Source: SD8 sp035528475 | Lineage (GTDB): Archaea > Halobacteriota > Methanomicrobia > Methanomicrobiales > Methanospirillaceae | Direction: 5' to 3' | Assembly (NCBI GenBank): GCA_035528475.1 | Contig: DATKYO010000115.1 | Span: forward strand, 5,129-69,128 | Length of the DNA stretch: 64,000 nucleotides | Shown: piece after piece, positions 9,037 through 17,629 of the stretch | How the letters are laid out: each line of letters begins with the position of its first letter | How positions within the stretch are numbered: the stretch's first letter is position 1 | The notes under the pieces: model-generated | The model's database searches: none | What the model saw: only the letters and a program-made list of their open reading frames with translations | What the model was told of the DNA's origin: nothing | Translations under genes and position numbers: made by a program

Positions 9037-9536
9037 TGGATCTCCCCCAGCGGTTCAATAATGAGCAGTTTTTTTTCCCTGGCAACACTTCTCAAAATAT
9101 CCATGGCCTGGTCCATGTTTTCCCGATTAACCGCCCTGATTACGATACGGGCTGAAGATGGCTCATTTATGGCAGGCATTACCAGATTCAGTTCTGTCAC
9201 TTCCGCATACCCGGTACAGTCAATCCGGTCTACTGTATCTCCAAGATCCGTATGCATGATATGCCCGATAATAATTACAGTCTGGGTGTAGAGAAGGCGT
9301 TCCTTTCCTATTCTCACCACGTTTACACCCTGGCTCTTGATCTGCTCGATCAGTGTATTAAGTCGTGATTCCTGAATCTTAAGCACGATCTGCACTCCCA
9401 GAACATCGCCTACTGACTTCTCGTCCCTCTGGTGGATAACCGCAATAATATTCCCGCCTATTTCAGAGATAGGCTTTAATGCCGCCACCAGTTGCCCCGG
9501 AGCATCTTTCATCTCCAGTTTCATGGATACCTGCAA
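9033..9536 (-). CDS. Double ACT-domain protein upstream of hom
   Basis: The 167-residue protein begins MKLEMKDAPGQLVAALKPISEIGGNI, a classic ACT domain, followed by a second, ACT-like half (residues about 80-165) with LVMPAINEPSSARIVI and a final LLIIEPLG. It binds small ligands, most likely an amino acid such as threonine. It is translated with a four-base overlap into hom, so it probably acts as the allosteric or regulatory partner of homoserine dehydrogenase. The in-frame codons before MKLEM (MQVS) make the true start either 9536 or about 9524. Confidence 0.85.
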   Translation of the reverse strand: MQVSMKLEMKDAPGQLVAALKPISEIGGNIIAVIHQRDEKSVGDVLGVQIVLKIQESRLNTLIEQIKSQGVNVVRIGKERLLYTQTVIIIGHIMHTDLGDTVDRIDCTGYAEVTELNLVMPAINEPSSARIVIRAVNRENMDQAMDILRSVAREKKLLIIEPLGEIQ

Positions 9537-9669
9537 AGAACCACCTTACTAAATAACTTTAGAACCACCGCAAGATAAGCCTTTTACCCTGTAATCATGG
9601 GGATGTATCTACTTTGCATACTTATGACAGGGGAGCTTTTGATTTATTGGAGCAATGAGCGTAAATGAA

Positions 9670-10101
9670 CTATACAATGAACATGAGCCAGAGGACTCCC
9701 AAACCTACGGCTACTGTGACGAAGAGGACAAATAAGCCCAGCTTCATGAAATCAAAAAAGCTGATATTGATCCCTTCGCGCTCCGCTATTCCCAGCACAA
9801 CCACATGCGTAGATGCCGCTATGGCCGTCCCATTCCCGCCCAGGCAGGCCCCTACTGAGAGAGCCCACCAGAGGGGGTAAACATCCATGGACATGCCAAG
9901 GTCTATGATGAGAGGTATCATGGCTGCGGTGAGGGGTATGTTATCAACAATTGCTGAAGCTATGGCTGAAAACCATACCACAATTATCATCGCCTCCCCG
10001 GTATTGTCTACTGTGCCTACCAAAACAGAGGCAATGTCTGCGATAACTCCCGTCTCCACCAGTGCACCCACGACGATGAAGAGACCCGCATAGAAATCTG
10101 G
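9670..10101 (-). pseudogene. C-terminal remnant of an ArsB/NhaD-type anion permease
   Basis: The frame encodes the last three or four membrane segments of an ion-transporter superfamily permease (WFSAIASAIVDNIPLTAAM and ACLGGNGTAIAASTHVV are conserved family signatures). A full protein would have about 400-600 residues. The family-like sequence continues upstream of the first Met (PDFYAGLFIVVGALVETG) as far as an in-frame stop at 10102-10104, beyond which no similarity is seen. The 5' two thirds are therefore missing, and there is no start or ribosome site at the break. The remnant is the only trace in this stretch between 9.54 and 10.2 kb. Confidence 0.75.
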
Positions 10102-10204
10102 TTATGCGTTCATATTATAATTAAAAATAATTTTGTGTGACCAGGCCCTTATTCACTCCATGCCATCAGGCGGCCTGATTTTCGAGTGATTGTCCCCCTC
10201 CCCT

Positions 10205-12274
10205 TCATTTTCCGATGCCGTAATACTTCTTTACGAACTCCCGGATCTTTTCCGATTCAATCCAGCCACGGTCCAACTGGCTGATGGTCCTGTCAATTTC
10301 CAGGGCCTGGTTGTGTATCTTTTCAGAGATCAATCCTCCCTCCAGATCCGCCAGGCCCACTATCACCTGCATAGGATTCCGTATATGATCGCCGAGGATT
10401 GCAAACTGCTCGATGTTTTTCTCTATCTGCTCGTATGCAATACGCTTTTCCTCTTCGATCTGCTTCTGTTTTGTGATATTGCGCATAATTGTTACTGCTT
10501 TGACAACTACACCATCTTCGAATACCGGTATTTTTCGGGTTTCCAGGATATAACGGTTTTTCCCGGCCTGCATTTCTTCAGTAGAGATAACCATTTTTCC
10601 TGTGGAAAAAACCTTGTGGAAATCCTCAAATAACCCCTCTTTCAGACTCGGAAGCACTTCATCCACGGTCTTTCCAATCACGGCGCCGTTTACTCCTGCT
10701 TCTTCCAGCAATTGCCTGAAAATTGGATTAATAAGGAAAAGCCGCAGTTTGCTGTCCACCAGGTAAATCCCGTCGCTCAGGGCATCAATAGTGGTTCTGT
10801 ACTGGTACTTGGATGCTTTAAGGGCTTCTTCCGCCTGCTTCCATTCAGTGATATCGGTCAGTACTGCCAGGATTGCCGAATGATCATGATACTTGAGCAA
10901 AGTGGTATTAATAATCGTTATCCTTGGAGGTTTGCCGGGAACCCTGATTTCAATCTCATACGGATCAACGGATTCGCCATTCATAGTTCTTCTTATATTT
11001 CTCTTCACCAGGGCCTGACACTCAGGGGCTATGAAGTCAAAAATCGATGTATCGGCAAGTTCCTCCTGGTTCAGCCCTATTGCCCGGGCTGCAGCAGGAT
11101 TCGCGAATAGTATCCGATCATGTGAAAAAACCATAACATAGTCGGGGATGTTCTGCACCAGACTCTTATATCGGGTCTCGCTTTCACCAAGGGCGCGGGT
11201 GGAGTGTTTTTCTTCGGTGATGTCAGTAAGAACAGCTTCAATATACCCCTTATCAGGGAAGATCCTGCTCCAGAACCTTATCCAGATGGTGTTCCCATCC
11301 TTTTTCTTAAATGAGGCCTCAAAATTTGAGACCGAATCCTGTTTTAACAGCTGAGAGACCAGGTATTCATAGACACCTTCATTCACCACGTTTTGAGTGA
11401 CCACAAAAGATTCTATAAAATCTTTGGATTCATCATATCCGAACATTCTGGCCATATGGTCATTTGCTTCCAGCACTTTCCCGTCAATTATCCGGAACCG
11501 GACAAGCCCGGCCTGCGCATTATTATAAAGTCCCTGGTACCGCTCTTTACTCTCAACGAGCGCCTCCTCTGCTTGCTTTCTCTGAGTGATGTCAGTGATG
11601 GTAAAGACCATCATACGATCAGGGAGTCGCCCGGCCGAGATGAGTACCATGATTTCTTTTCCATCCTTACATTGAAGTGTAGATTCAAAATCGGATAATG
11701 AAACCTCTCTCGCTATTTTATTTGTAAATAATTCCTTTTCATCCTTATCGGGCCAGATATCAAAGAGTGGGCGGCCAATCAGTTCCTTCGGTCTGTATCC
11801 GAGCAGATCTGCACCACGTTCATTCACCTCCTCGATCATCATGTCCGAAGGATTGTAATGTACCAGGAAAACGCCGGCTTCTGAATAATCAAATATTCCG
11901 TGATAGCGGTCTTCCTTTTCCTTAAGATTGTTGGAAAGCGACGCCACAATAACACCGATGGCCACAAGCACATAGAACCTGGCTGTGGCAGAGGTTATAC
12001 TGTTGATGTCGGGATATGTCATGAGGTAGACCATGGCAAGATAGGTCATGCCCACAATAACAGAGAATAAGATGCCCCTCCTGGGAAACCAGTACCCTGC
12101 TATCACAATCGGCAGATAAAATAGATGCGGGGTGACAACAGAGATCCCCCTGATAAGTCCGATAAAATTCAATACAAAGGCAAAAATGGTTGTGACGGCA
12201 AGGATTCCCACCCACACATCTCTTTCGCCTAATATAGCCGGAATATCTATTCTTCTCCAATTCACTTCCTTCAC
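10205..12274 (-). CDS. Membrane-anchored multi-PAS sensor lacking an ATPase domain
   Basis: Residues 1-115 hold about four membrane helices. Four PAS domains follow (approximately 122-240, 243-365, 367-490 and 492-620), each ended by a DITxxKQAEEAL-type linker. The C-terminal 70 residues have a HisKA-like H-box, LGDHIRNPMQVIVG, with a conserved His, then LDRGWIESEKIREFVKKYYG, but the protein stops there and no HATPase_c domain (N, G1, G2 boxes) is present. This C-terminal type is common in Methanomicrobiales sensors. Signal output must therefore use another kinase or a non-kinase mechanism. The start is a GTG at 12274 with GGGGGAT upstream. Confidence 0.85.
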   Translation of the reverse strand: MKEVNWRRIDIPAILGERDVWVGILAVTTIFAFVLNFIGLIRGISVVTPHLFYLPIVIAGYWFPRRGILFSVIVGMTYLAMVYLMTYPDINSITSATARFYVLVAIGVIVASLSNNLKEKEDRYHGIFDYSEAGVFLVHYNPSDMMIEEVNERGADLLGYRPKELIGRPLFDIWPDKDEKELFTNKIAREVSLSDFESTLQCKDGKEIMVLISAGRLPDRMMVFTITDITQRKQAEEALVESKERYQGLYNNAQAGLVRFRIIDGKVLEANDHMARMFGYDESKDFIESFVVTQNVVNEGVYEYLVSQLLKQDSVSNFEASFKKKDGNTIWIRFWSRIFPDKGYIEAVLTDITEEKHSTRALGESETRYKSLVQNIPDYVMVFSHDRILFANPAAARAIGLNQEELADTSIFDFIAPECQALVKRNIRRTMNGESVDPYEIEIRVPGKPPRITIINTTLLKYHDHSAILAVLTDITEWKQAEEALKASKYQYRTTIDALSDGIYLVDSKLRLFLINPIFRQLLEEAGVNGAVIGKTVDEVLPSLKEGLFEDFHKVFSTGKMVISTEEMQAGKNRYILETRKIPVFEDGVVVKAVTIMRNITKQKQIEEEKRIAYEQIEKNIEQFAILGDHIRNPMQVIVGLADLEGGLISEKIHNQALEIDRTISQLDRGWIESEKIREFVKKYYGIGK

Positions 12275-12424
12275 CGAGATCCCCCACAGGTGGCCGGCGC
12301 TGAACAGAATATGTATATCACCGTATTGTCCCTCAACGTGGCTTGCCTTCCGGCAGATTCCCCTCTCTCACTCGCACCAGCAAAGATATACGATACGTAG
12401 ACTCTATTCCTAATAAATAGTTCC

Positions 12425-13027
12425 TTAATCGCTTTTATGTCCGATTTCATCCCGCACCCCCGCAGAGACTGCATTTCGAACCGTGGTGGGTTGCTCCTGG
12501 TTTTGAATCATATACTTTGACACAAAATAACGAAATGACCTGTTCTTTTCTTTCGCAATGTTGATGGAGAAAACATCCAGTATATCGATCAAATATGCTA
12601 CCCGGGAAGTGTAATGACGTGGTATCTTTCGATTAAAATCTTCCTTAGTAGTCCGGTCAGTGTTGCGGGGCGGTCGTATTCCCAGTTTTCTTGCCGATCG
12701 GTCATCCACCCCCGCAAGGTACCAGCTCTCGATTTCTTCTATTATGACCACGATATCGGCTTCATCAACATTGCAGAAACGATTCCTGATCGCCTTTTTC
12801 TTGGCCTTCACTCCCGGTTCCTGGTCAATATCTGCAACAAGAATGAAATCGTGCCCCATGGAGCTTATTCCCTTAATAAACCTGCATACACGGACACTCT
12901 TCATGCAGGCATACATGATAAGTTCAATTGACTGATATCGTGATTCCAGGAGGGGACGAACGATTCTTTTAAAGAATCGCTCGTCGTCATTTCCCTCGAT
13001 GAAAATGAAAAGGCGTCGATCCATCAT
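12425..13027 (-). CDS. TOPRIM-domain (DUF4276/RloB-like) partner of the AAA ATPase
   Basis: The 200-residue protein starts MMDRRLFIFIEGNDDERFF, whose Glu fits the first TOPRIM motif, and continues with FILVADIDQEPG (the D-x-D motif) and IIEEIESWYLAG, a segment typical of DUF4276/RloB-like proteins. TOPRIM domains bind Mg2+ and cut or nick nucleic acid; related proteins act as effectors in OLD, PARIS and RloAB/AbiL type defence. It overlaps the upstream ATPase by four bases (ATGA), a strong sign that the two proteins work together. Function in defence is an inference; a housekeeping or competence role is possible. Confidence 0.7.
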   Translation of the reverse strand: MMDRRLFIFIEGNDDERFFKRIVRPLLESRYQSIELIMYACMKSVRVCRFIKGISSMGHDFILVADIDQEPGVKAKKKAIRNRFCNVDEADIVVIIEEIESWYLAGVDDRSARKLGIRPPRNTDRTTKEDFNRKIPRHYTSRVAYLIDILDVFSINIAKEKNRSFRYFVSKYMIQNQEQPTTVRNAVSAGVRDEIGHKSD

Positions 13028-14277
13028 TCTATTCCCAGCAGGTTCTGGATAAAAAGTTCTTCAATGCCAATTTCGCTTTCTAAAAAGTCCCGGATCTCTT
13101 TCTTGCTCGCCGGCCTTGAAAGCCTGGAAAAACCCTGACTATCGCGCGATATTAGGAGAACATCCTCAATATCTACATTTTTTACCATTTCAGGATTGTG
13201 TGTTGTAACGATTATCTGCTTCCTGCGGGCAGCGTCTTTGAGCATCTCCACAAGTTTGGAGATGAGGTAGGGATGAATATTTCTCTCCGGTTCTTCGATG
13301 ATTGTTACCGGGCGGTTTTCAAAATACAGGGCTACGATCAGGGCACAGATATTGAGAGTACCATCTGAAATGACAGATGCCGGAAGGTATTTATTTTTAC
13401 TATAAATTTCTTTCATTTTTAAAAATAAAGACATATCCATGAATTTTTCAACAGCAATATCATCCACAAATGGCAGCATGTCCCTGATAAGACTGGAGAA
13501 TTCATGCTTCTTTTCCGGGTCATCAATTATCCTCTTGATCGCGATTGCCAGATTGCTCCCGTCCTTTTCAAGTTCGGTTTTGGCCATAATGGGAACTGCC
13601 TTTTTTAAGAGCATTGGGTCAAAATCAAAGACCTTCATTCCGCGGAATATCCATTCCAGGGGAGGTATACCCGGAGCTGGGAGGGGAAGATTCATGATGA
13701 GCCCTGCCGGCGGCAGATCCTTTTTCTGGAAGAAATGAGGAAAGAGATCGGCGTCGGCAAGCTCCAGCCCTTCCGGCGGATGGATAAAGTAATGAATAGC
13801 GTGATCCACCAGGGTAAGGCAGACTGTACCCGCTCCAATATCCTTTGCTCCCTCTTCCCCGGCAATGAGGAAATTACCGGATATAACCAGAAGGTCACGG
13901 GTAATCTCATAATTCTCCCCTGTGTCCATAAACTTCAATTCAAATTCATAAAGGATCTCGAATGGTTCAAAAGAGACGGGAATCCTGTCCTTCAACCCAA
14001 TCACATCCTCGTTCCTCTCCTCAAGAAGATAAATGATCCTGAAGGTAAACGGTTCTTCCGGACCGATGATAGTATTTCGTAAATACTCAACGCCACCCTG
14101 GAGCGATATTGCGTTATTCAGGCCATACTTGGCTATATCTCGGATGAATTTGAATATTTGAATGAAATTGGATTTTCCGGAGGCATTGGACCCGATCACG
14201 ATATTGAAGTTATCCGGCTGTATCGCCAGTTGCTGGAAACTTTTGAAATTGGATACGGCAATCTCCCTGATAGGCAT
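13024..14277 (-). CDS. AAA ATPase of the OLD/SMC-like group
   Basis: This 417-residue ATPase begins IREIAVSNFKSFQ and has Walker A in IVIGSNASGKSNFIQ, as in AAA_15/AAA_21 proteins related to RecF, SMC and OLD. Late in the protein come the signature-like SDGTLNICALIVAL, Walker B in VTIIEEPERNIHP and the switch His in IVTTHNPEMV. A separate TOPRIM gene follows in overlap, so the pair has the parts of a split OLD nuclease (compare PARIS AriA/AriB, RloA/RloB, AbiLi/AbiLii). The ATPase would sense or hold back the TOPRIM nuclease. No other defence or mobility genes are seen beside it. Confidence 0.85.
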   Translation of the reverse strand: MPIREIAVSNFKSFQQLAIQPDNFNIVIGSNASGKSNFIQIFKFIRDIAKYGLNNAISLQGGVEYLRNTIIGPEEPFTFRIIYLLEERNEDVIGLKDRIPVSFEPFEILYEFELKFMDTGENYEITRDLLVISGNFLIAGEEGAKDIGAGTVCLTLVDHAIHYFIHPPEGLELADADLFPHFFQKKDLPPAGLIMNLPLPAPGIPPLEWIFRGMKVFDFDPMLLKKAVPIMAKTELEKDGSNLAIAIKRIIDDPEKKHEFSSLIRDMLPFVDDIAVEKFMDMSLFLKMKEIYSKNKYLPASVISDGTLNICALIVALYFENRPVTIIEEPERNIHPYLISKLVEMLKDAARRKQIIVTTHNPEMVKNVDIEDVLLISRDSQGFSRLSRPASKKEIRDFLESEIGIEELFIQNLLGIE

Positions 14278-14346
14278 GAGTTAGGATTCTCTGTCCTGTA
14301 AAAAATATCTTTGTTGTGGTAATGTATCGTACCCGCCCAATCACAC

Positions 14347-15102
14347 TCATCTTTCCCCTTGCTGCCTTACAATAATCCGGAAATACGCCCCTATTATTAC
14401 CGCAAAAACAGCAATAAGTCCCGAGAGAGGAATGGATGGACCTATTCGCTGTCCTTCCAGCCTTTTTTCTGTAAGTTCACGAAATTTGAGGGCTTCTTCA
14501 AGATTTGGTTGTATAGCCAGGGCCCTGTCCAGTGATTCCTGTGCTTCCTCATACTTTCCCAAATAATAGAGTGCCACTCCCTTTTTACTCCAGGCGTAGG
14601 AATTCCGGGGATTCAGCCTGGTGACCTGATCAAATGCCTGATATGCAGCCTTTTCATCTCCCATGGCCTGGAATGTAAGTCCCTTGTTATAGTATGCATC
14701 GGCCGAACCGGGATTAAGTTCCAGAACACGGTCATACGCATCCAGAGCTTCCCTGTGACTGCCCAGTGCCATCAATGCATTCCCCAGGCCGAGCCATGCA
14801 TCAGGGTGCCCTGGATCGAGTTGCGCTGCCTTTTCATAGACCTCGCGGGCATTACGATACTCCCCCAACATGTAATACGAATTTCCTGCCTTTATCCAGG
14901 CGATAGAATAAGTGGGATCAAGTTCCGTAGCTTTGAGATACGCGACAAGAGCATCCCCGTATTGTTCCTGGCTGTAGAGAGAATTTCCGTTCCTGATCGA
15001 CTCAAGCGCTGCATCTGATGTGGCATCACCTGTTGCAAGGGGAATCAGGAACAGGGTCAGAGCCAGCACCGCGGCAACAAAGACAGGTTTGGTCTGTCTC
15101 AT
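14347..15102 (-). CDS. Exported TPR-repeat protein with a C-terminal membrane anchor
   Basis: The start at 15102 gives a signal peptide (MRQTKPVFVAAVLALTLFLI). Five to six TPR units follow (for example ALVAYLKATELDPTYSIAWI, EALDAYDRVLELNPGSADAY, EAQESLDRALAIQPNLEEAL). The C terminus ends in a single membrane helix (IPLSGLIAVFAVIIGAYFRIIV) and a few basic residues, so the TPRs should face the outside of the cell. TPRs mediate protein-protein contacts. A longer in-frame start at 15255 would overlap the divergent ABC gene and lacks a signal peptide at the N terminus. The partner is unknown. Confidence 0.8.
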   Translation of the reverse strand: MRQTKPVFVAAVLALTLFLIPLATGDATSDAALESIRNGNSLYSQEQYGDALVAYLKATELDPTYSIAWIKAGNSYYMLGEYRNAREVYEKAAQLDPGHPDAWLGLGNALMALGSHREALDAYDRVLELNPGSADAYYNKGLTFQAMGDEKAAYQAFDQVTRLNPRNSYAWSKKGVALYYLGKYEEAQESLDRALAIQPNLEEALKFRELTEKRLEGQRIGPSIPLSGLIAVFAVIIGAYFRIIVRQQGER

Positions 15103-15239
15103 CAGGAAAAGCTCATGGCTCCAGGCCAGATAAGGATAACGAAAATGCTCCTGAATTGAATGCTGCCACAAAACATCATCGAAGGGAAATACCCGACCGA
15201 AAATGAGTTGATGGTCCAGAGTATATTTGCATACCAGGA

Positions 15240-16157
15240 ATGGATTCACAGGCACCAGTCATCGAGGCACGAGAACTCACCAAAACATTCGGAACATTTA
15301 CTGCAGTGGACAGGGTGAATTTTTCCGTATATCCGGGTGAGGTCTTCGGGTTTCTGGGGCCCAACGGGGCGGGCAAGACCACCACGATGAAGATGATCCA
15401 GTGCGTATCTCCGAAATCCGGGGGAAAAATCACCGTATTTGGCCTGGAGGCGGGGATATACCAGAGAGAGATAAAACGGTATCTGGGGGTGGTCCCCCAG
15501 GAGACGAACCTGGACCTTGAATTTACCTGCTATGAAAATCTCCTGATATATTCAAGGTATTTTGGCATACCGCATGAAGACGCAGTCCCTCGAGTCGATG
15601 CTCTCCTCAAATTCGTGCAACTTGAAGAGAAGCGTGATGTACTGATTGACAAACTTTCGGGAGGAATGAAAAGAAGGCTGGTCCTGGCCCGGGCACTCAT
15701 CAACAACCCCAGTCTTCTGATCCTGGATGAGCCTACAATCGGCCTCGATCCACAGGCCCGCCATCTGATATGGGAAAAGCTCAAAATCCTGCAGGCTCGT
15801 GGCAACACCATCGTGCTTACCACCCATTACCTGGAAGAGGCGGAAAGACTCTGCAACCGCCTTGTAATCATGGATAGCGGGAAGATCCTTGTGGAGGGAT
15901 CGCCATCTGCACTTGTTTCCAAATATGTCACCAGCGACATTGTGGAAACAGAGAATTCCCCGGAGGTCATCGGCTGCCTTGATGAAATTGGTGCAATGTA
16001 CGAAGTATTTGGAGATATGGTGCAGGTTTTCACTGAGAATCCACGGGAAGTGGCGAAAAAATTGTTTGATTCCTGCAATCCGGGCAGGGTTTTCGCCCGG
16101 AGAGGATCACTGGAGGATGTGTTTCTCAAACTTACCGGGAGGGCATTGAAGGACTGA
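15240..16157 (+). CDS. ABC transporter ATP-binding protein (ABC-2 type)
   Basis: The protein has Walker A GPNGAGKTTTM, signature LSGGMKRRLV, Walker B LLILDEPTIGLD and the switch His in TTHYLEEAE, followed by a C-terminal regulatory part with GSLEDVFLKLTGR. This is the NodI/CcmA/DrrA-like group that drives ABC-2 exporters. It overlaps the permease gene by one base (TGATG), so the two form one transporter. The substrate cannot be told from sequence; lipid, glycolipid or drug export is typical. The divergent neighbour is the TPR protein. Confidence 0.92.
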   Translation: MDSQAPVIEARELTKTFGTFTAVDRVNFSVYPGEVFGFLGPNGAGKTTTMKMIQCVSPKSGGKITVFGLEAGIYQREIKRYLGVVPQETNLDLEFTCYENLLIYSRYFGIPHEDAVPRVDALLKFVQLEEKRDVLIDKLSGGMKRRLVLARALINNPSLLILDEPTIGLDPQARHLIWEKLKILQARGNTIVLTTHYLEEAERLCNRLVIMDSGKILVEGSPSALVSKYVTSDIVETENSPEVIGCLDEIGAMYEVFGDMVQVFTENPREVAKKLFDSCNPGRVFARRGSLEDVFLKLTGRALKD

Positions 16158-16942
16158 TGGCTGGCTCCGAAATTGTTCCGAATATCACTGTATCTGCCTG
16201 GAAAGTCTGGCGCAGAAACTGGGATGTCTTTTTCAAGACGTATAAGGTCAATTTTATTCCCCCGCTGGTGGAACCCGTACTATACCTCCTGGCTATCGGT
16301 TTCGGATTAGGCATGTTCGTGGGTGAGATTGACGGGATTCCATATGTGAAATATATCGCTCCCGCACTTCTGGCCATATCAATCATGAACTCCGCATTCT
16401 TCGAATGTACCTATTCTTCCTATGTGAGGATGTATTACCAGAAGACATTCGATGCCATGATCGCAACTCCCCTGGCTCTTGACGAAGTAATTGCAGGCGA
16501 ACTGCTTTGGGGGGCAACCAGGAGCCTCATATATTCTACCGTCATGCTTGGAGTGCTGATTGCGTTCGGTGTTGTCGATCTTCCTTCATCCCTCCTCATC
16601 CTGCCATTTTCCTTTTTGGCAGGGCTCCTTTTTGCCAGCATAGGTATGTGTTTCACCGCCATCACACCTGGCATTGATGCGTTAAACTATCCCTCATTTC
16701 TCTTTATTACCCCTATGTTCCTCTTTTCAGGGACCTTCTTTCCCCTCGATGTCCTCCCCGAAGCTCTCCAGATATTTGCCCGAGGGTTTCTTCCACTCAC
16801 CCAGGTGGTCACGGTGACCCGTTCCCTCACACTGTCCACCCTCTCCCCGTATTTTTTTTACAGCCTCATCTGGATCGGAATAGTAACCGTGATTTTCTTT
16901 TTCCTGTCTGTATTCCTGATGAAAAGGCGACTGATTGTCTGA
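16157..16942 (+). CDS. ABC-2 type permease
   Basis: The 261-residue protein has six membrane segments in the ABC2_membrane (NodJ/DrrB) arrangement. Family features include VEPVLYLLAIGFGLG in the first helix and FITPMFLFSGTFFPLDVLPE near the fifth. It is the membrane partner of the ATPase gene that precedes it with a one-base overlap. The window shows no substrate-specific gene next to it; the CBS gene downstream has its own promoter. Confidence 0.9.
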   Translation: MAGSEIVPNITVSAWKVWRRNWDVFFKTYKVNFIPPLVEPVLYLLAIGFGLGMFVGEIDGIPYVKYIAPALLAISIMNSAFFECTYSSYVRMYYQKTFDAMIATPLALDEVIAGELLWGATRSLIYSTVMLGVLIAFGVVDLPSSLLILPFSFLAGLLFASIGMCFTAITPGIDALNYPSFLFITPMFLFSGTFFPLDVLPEALQIFARGFLPLTQVVTVTRSLTLSTLSPYFFYSLIWIGIVTVIFFFLSVFLMKRRLIV

Positions 16943-16955
16943 ACGGATGTTCAAT

Positions 16956-16967
16956 ATTTATTTATAC
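16956..16967 (+). promoter_or_regulatory. TATA box of the CBS-domain gene
   Basis: The AT-rich stretch TTTATTTATACC lies about 45 bases before the ATG at 17006 and after the ABC permease stop, so the CBS gene probably has its own promoter. Confidence 0.45.
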
Positions 16968-17005
16968 CACGACTGCATGTTGTACCGGTCATTGGAAGTG
17001 AAGTA

Positions 17006-17431
17006 ATGTCGATCTATACATGCTGCCAGAAAAATGTGCTCAGTGTAAAACCTGATGCAACAGTGCGTTTTGTTGCGGAACTTATGAATGAAAAGAATAT
17101 CGGGTGCGTAGTTATCACCGATAATCATAAACCCGTGGGAATAGTGACTGATCGTGATATGGCCCTGCGAGGCCCGCTTCTCTGTGATGTTTCAGAAACG
17201 GATCTCATAGAGTCGATCATGACAAAGGATGTGAAAGTTGTAAGGAAAGACACCGGGATATTTGAGGGGATCCAGGAGATGAAATCTGCAGGTGTCAGGA
17301 GAATGCCGGTAGTCGATGCAAGCGGGAGGCTTGTGGGACTTATTACTCTCGATGACCTGATCAGGCTCCTTTCAAGGGAAATGTCAGATATATCCCGTAT
17401 AATCGGAAAAGAAAGCAGCCCGCAACTATAA
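17006..17431 (+). CDS. Double CBS-domain protein
   Basis: The 141-residue protein is made of two CBS motifs: residues about 8-60 (VVITDNHKPVGIVTDRDMAL) and about 72-130 (MPVVDASGRLVGLITLDDL). Paired CBS domains bind adenosyl ligands such as AMP, ATP or SAM and sense energy status. No enzymatic domain is attached, so it is a stand-alone sensor whose partner is unknown. It begins M-S-I-Y-T-C and has two Cys near the N terminus. It has its own upstream AT-rich box. Confidence 0.9.
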   Translation: MSIYTCCQKNVLSVKPDATVRFVAELMNEKNIGCVVITDNHKPVGIVTDRDMALRGPLLCDVSETDLIESIMTKDVKVVRKDTGIFEGIQEMKSAGVRRMPVVDASGRLVGLITLDDLIRLLSREMSDISRIIGKESSPQL

Positions 17432-17629
17432 TCGGATAAATTGTCCGAATATTCCCGATTATTTAAACAATCCCCCCTTTTCCTCTGCTGCATACAGAAT
17501 TGAGAATTCGCTGACAGAGGGGACTTTTAACCAGAGGAATACCCCGTTGATTCTCCTGTAAATTTGAGTCTGCGAAAGAAATTGGATCTGTGACATTCCC
17601 CTGATGTGGATTTATCGCACTAATGCCTG

